This document shows, piece by piece, positions 48,657 to 48,988 of a stretch of 48,988 nt of DNA. The position numbers and the translations under genes were made by a program. Each line of letters starts with the position of its first letter. The first letter of the stretch is position 1. The notes under the pieces are model-generated. The model did not search any database, was not told the DNA's origin, and was given only the letters and a program-made list of their open reading frames with translations. This stretch comes from an uncultured Flavobacteriales bacterium (GTDB lineage Bacteria; Bacteroidota; Bacteroidia; Flavobacteriales; UBA7312), in assembly GCA_913041085.1 (NCBI GenBank), contig CAJWHN010000004.1, positions 1 to 48,988 on the forward strand, read 5' to 3'.

Positions 48657-48988
48657 TTAAATGTAACTTTCAATACTCTCGCATGAGCATATTAAATTTC
48701 TATCTCCAAAGGCATCGTCAACACGACTTACACTTGGCCAAAATTTATTCTCATTGATGTATGAAAGTGGAAATGCTGCTTCTTGTCTGCTGTATGGTTT
48801 TCCCCAGGCATCATTGGCTACTAAATTAATAGTGTGAGGAGCATTTTTTAAAACATTATCTTTTTCATCAGACTGTCCACTTGCTATAGCATTAATCTCA
48901 TTTCTAATAGATTTCATAGCTGCAATGAATTTATCCAATTCTTGTTTGCTTTCACTTTCTGTAGGTTCAACCATGAGTGTTCCAACAA
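48657..48988 (-). CDS. gcvP: Glycine dehydrogenase (decarboxylating) GcvP, C-terminal part only
   Basis: The minus-strand frame enters from the right edge and ends at TAA 48657. It encodes the last ~110 residues of the roughly 950-residue P protein of the glycine cleavage system. The GTLMVEPTESES motif is followed by ELDKFIAAMKSIRNEI, APHTINLVANDAW, SRQEAAFPL and the terminal VDDAFGDRNLICSC segment. The pyridoxal-phosphate lysine lies outside the window. The 90 bases between it and the T9SS gene hold no further gene, only a possible TAAATTCG box for the cargo gene. Confidence 0.93.
   Translation of the reverse strand, partial: VGTLMVEPTESESKQELDKFIAAMKSIRNEINAIASGQSDEKDNVLKNAPHTINLVANDAWGKPYSRQEAAFPLSYINENKFWPSVSRVDDAFGDRNLICSCESIESYI

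Noticed and set aside
48572-48757. A short plus-strand frame between the second T9SS cargo gene and gcvP.
   Set aside because: It runs antisense into the conserved gcvP 3' end and has no family features.
1-48988. Search by eye for CRISPR arrays, tRNA or rRNA genes, insertion sequences and prophage genes.
   Set aside because: No spaced repeats, no cloverleaf-like sequences ending in CCA, and no transposase, integrase or phage structural proteins were seen.
1-48988. A new multi-gene defence or metabolic system.
   Set aside because: Essentially every gene of more than 110 residues belongs to a known core family in its usual neighbourhood; the novelty is limited to regulation and to three small genes.

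Overview
The window reads as a chromosomal segment of a member of the Bacteroidota, most likely class Flavobacteriia (Flavobacteriales). The signs are: gliding-motility genes gldB, gldC, gldD and gldE; two secreted proteins with type IX secretion (T9SS) C-terminal sorting domains; many promoters carrying the Bacteroidota -7 element TAnnTTTG; no Shine-Dalgarno sequences; strongly AT-rich DNA; and the dcw gene order typical of this phylum. Almost every gene is a conserved housekeeping gene. I saw no phage, insertion sequence, CRISPR array, tRNA or rRNA.

Layout. Positions 1-3.0 kb hold the 3' part of an OmpR-type response regulator, its histidine kinase, a small lipoprotein and a GT28-type glycosyltransferase. 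3.0-8.2 kb holds trmB, an alkyltransferase-like gene, the iron-sulfur genes mrp and a NifU-domain gene, and the two-subunit 2-oxoacid:ferredoxin oxidoreductase. 8.2-12.3 kb has a decayed DUF5686 gene, nadE, gldB-gldC, engB and an alpha/beta hydrolase. 12.4-28.1 kb is the division and cell wall (dcw) cluster mraZ-rsmH-ftsL-ftsI-murE-mraY-murD-ftsW-murG-murC-ftsQ-ftsA-ftsZ-yqeY. It has one promoter, preceded by a clear MraZ-type operator, and one terminator. 28.1-32 kb holds a decayed TonB C-terminal-domain gene and the minus-strand run mutY, ssb-gldE-gldD. 32-37.5 kb holds an HU gene, a 29-residue mS38/AURKAIP1-like gene, rng, an MFS transporter, recX, prfB, an ArsC-like gene and a 48-residue membrane protein. 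37.5-43.2 kb has fumC, a mannose-1-phosphate guanylyltransferase, a SprT-like metalloprotease, feoB-feoA and a small Cys-rich lipoprotein. 43.2-49 kb has mlaE-mlaF, two tandem paralogous T9SS cargo proteins and the 3' end of gcvP.

How it fits together. Several modules are visible: peptidoglycan precursor synthesis plus septation in one coupled operon; Fe-S carrier proteins directly upstream of the Fe-S-dependent KorAB; iron uptake (FeoAB) behind a DtxR-like palindrome; and gliding/T9SS genes together with T9SS cargo. The most interesting signals are regulatory. One is the three-copy 10-bp-period AAAGTGG array upstream of mraZ. Another is a recurrent arrangement in which TAnnTTTG ends 6-8 bases before the start codon, which predicts leaderless mRNAs for at least seven genes. 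There are also three small genes of 29, 48 and 50 residues. I did not find a convincing new multi-gene system; the window is mostly ordinary core genome.
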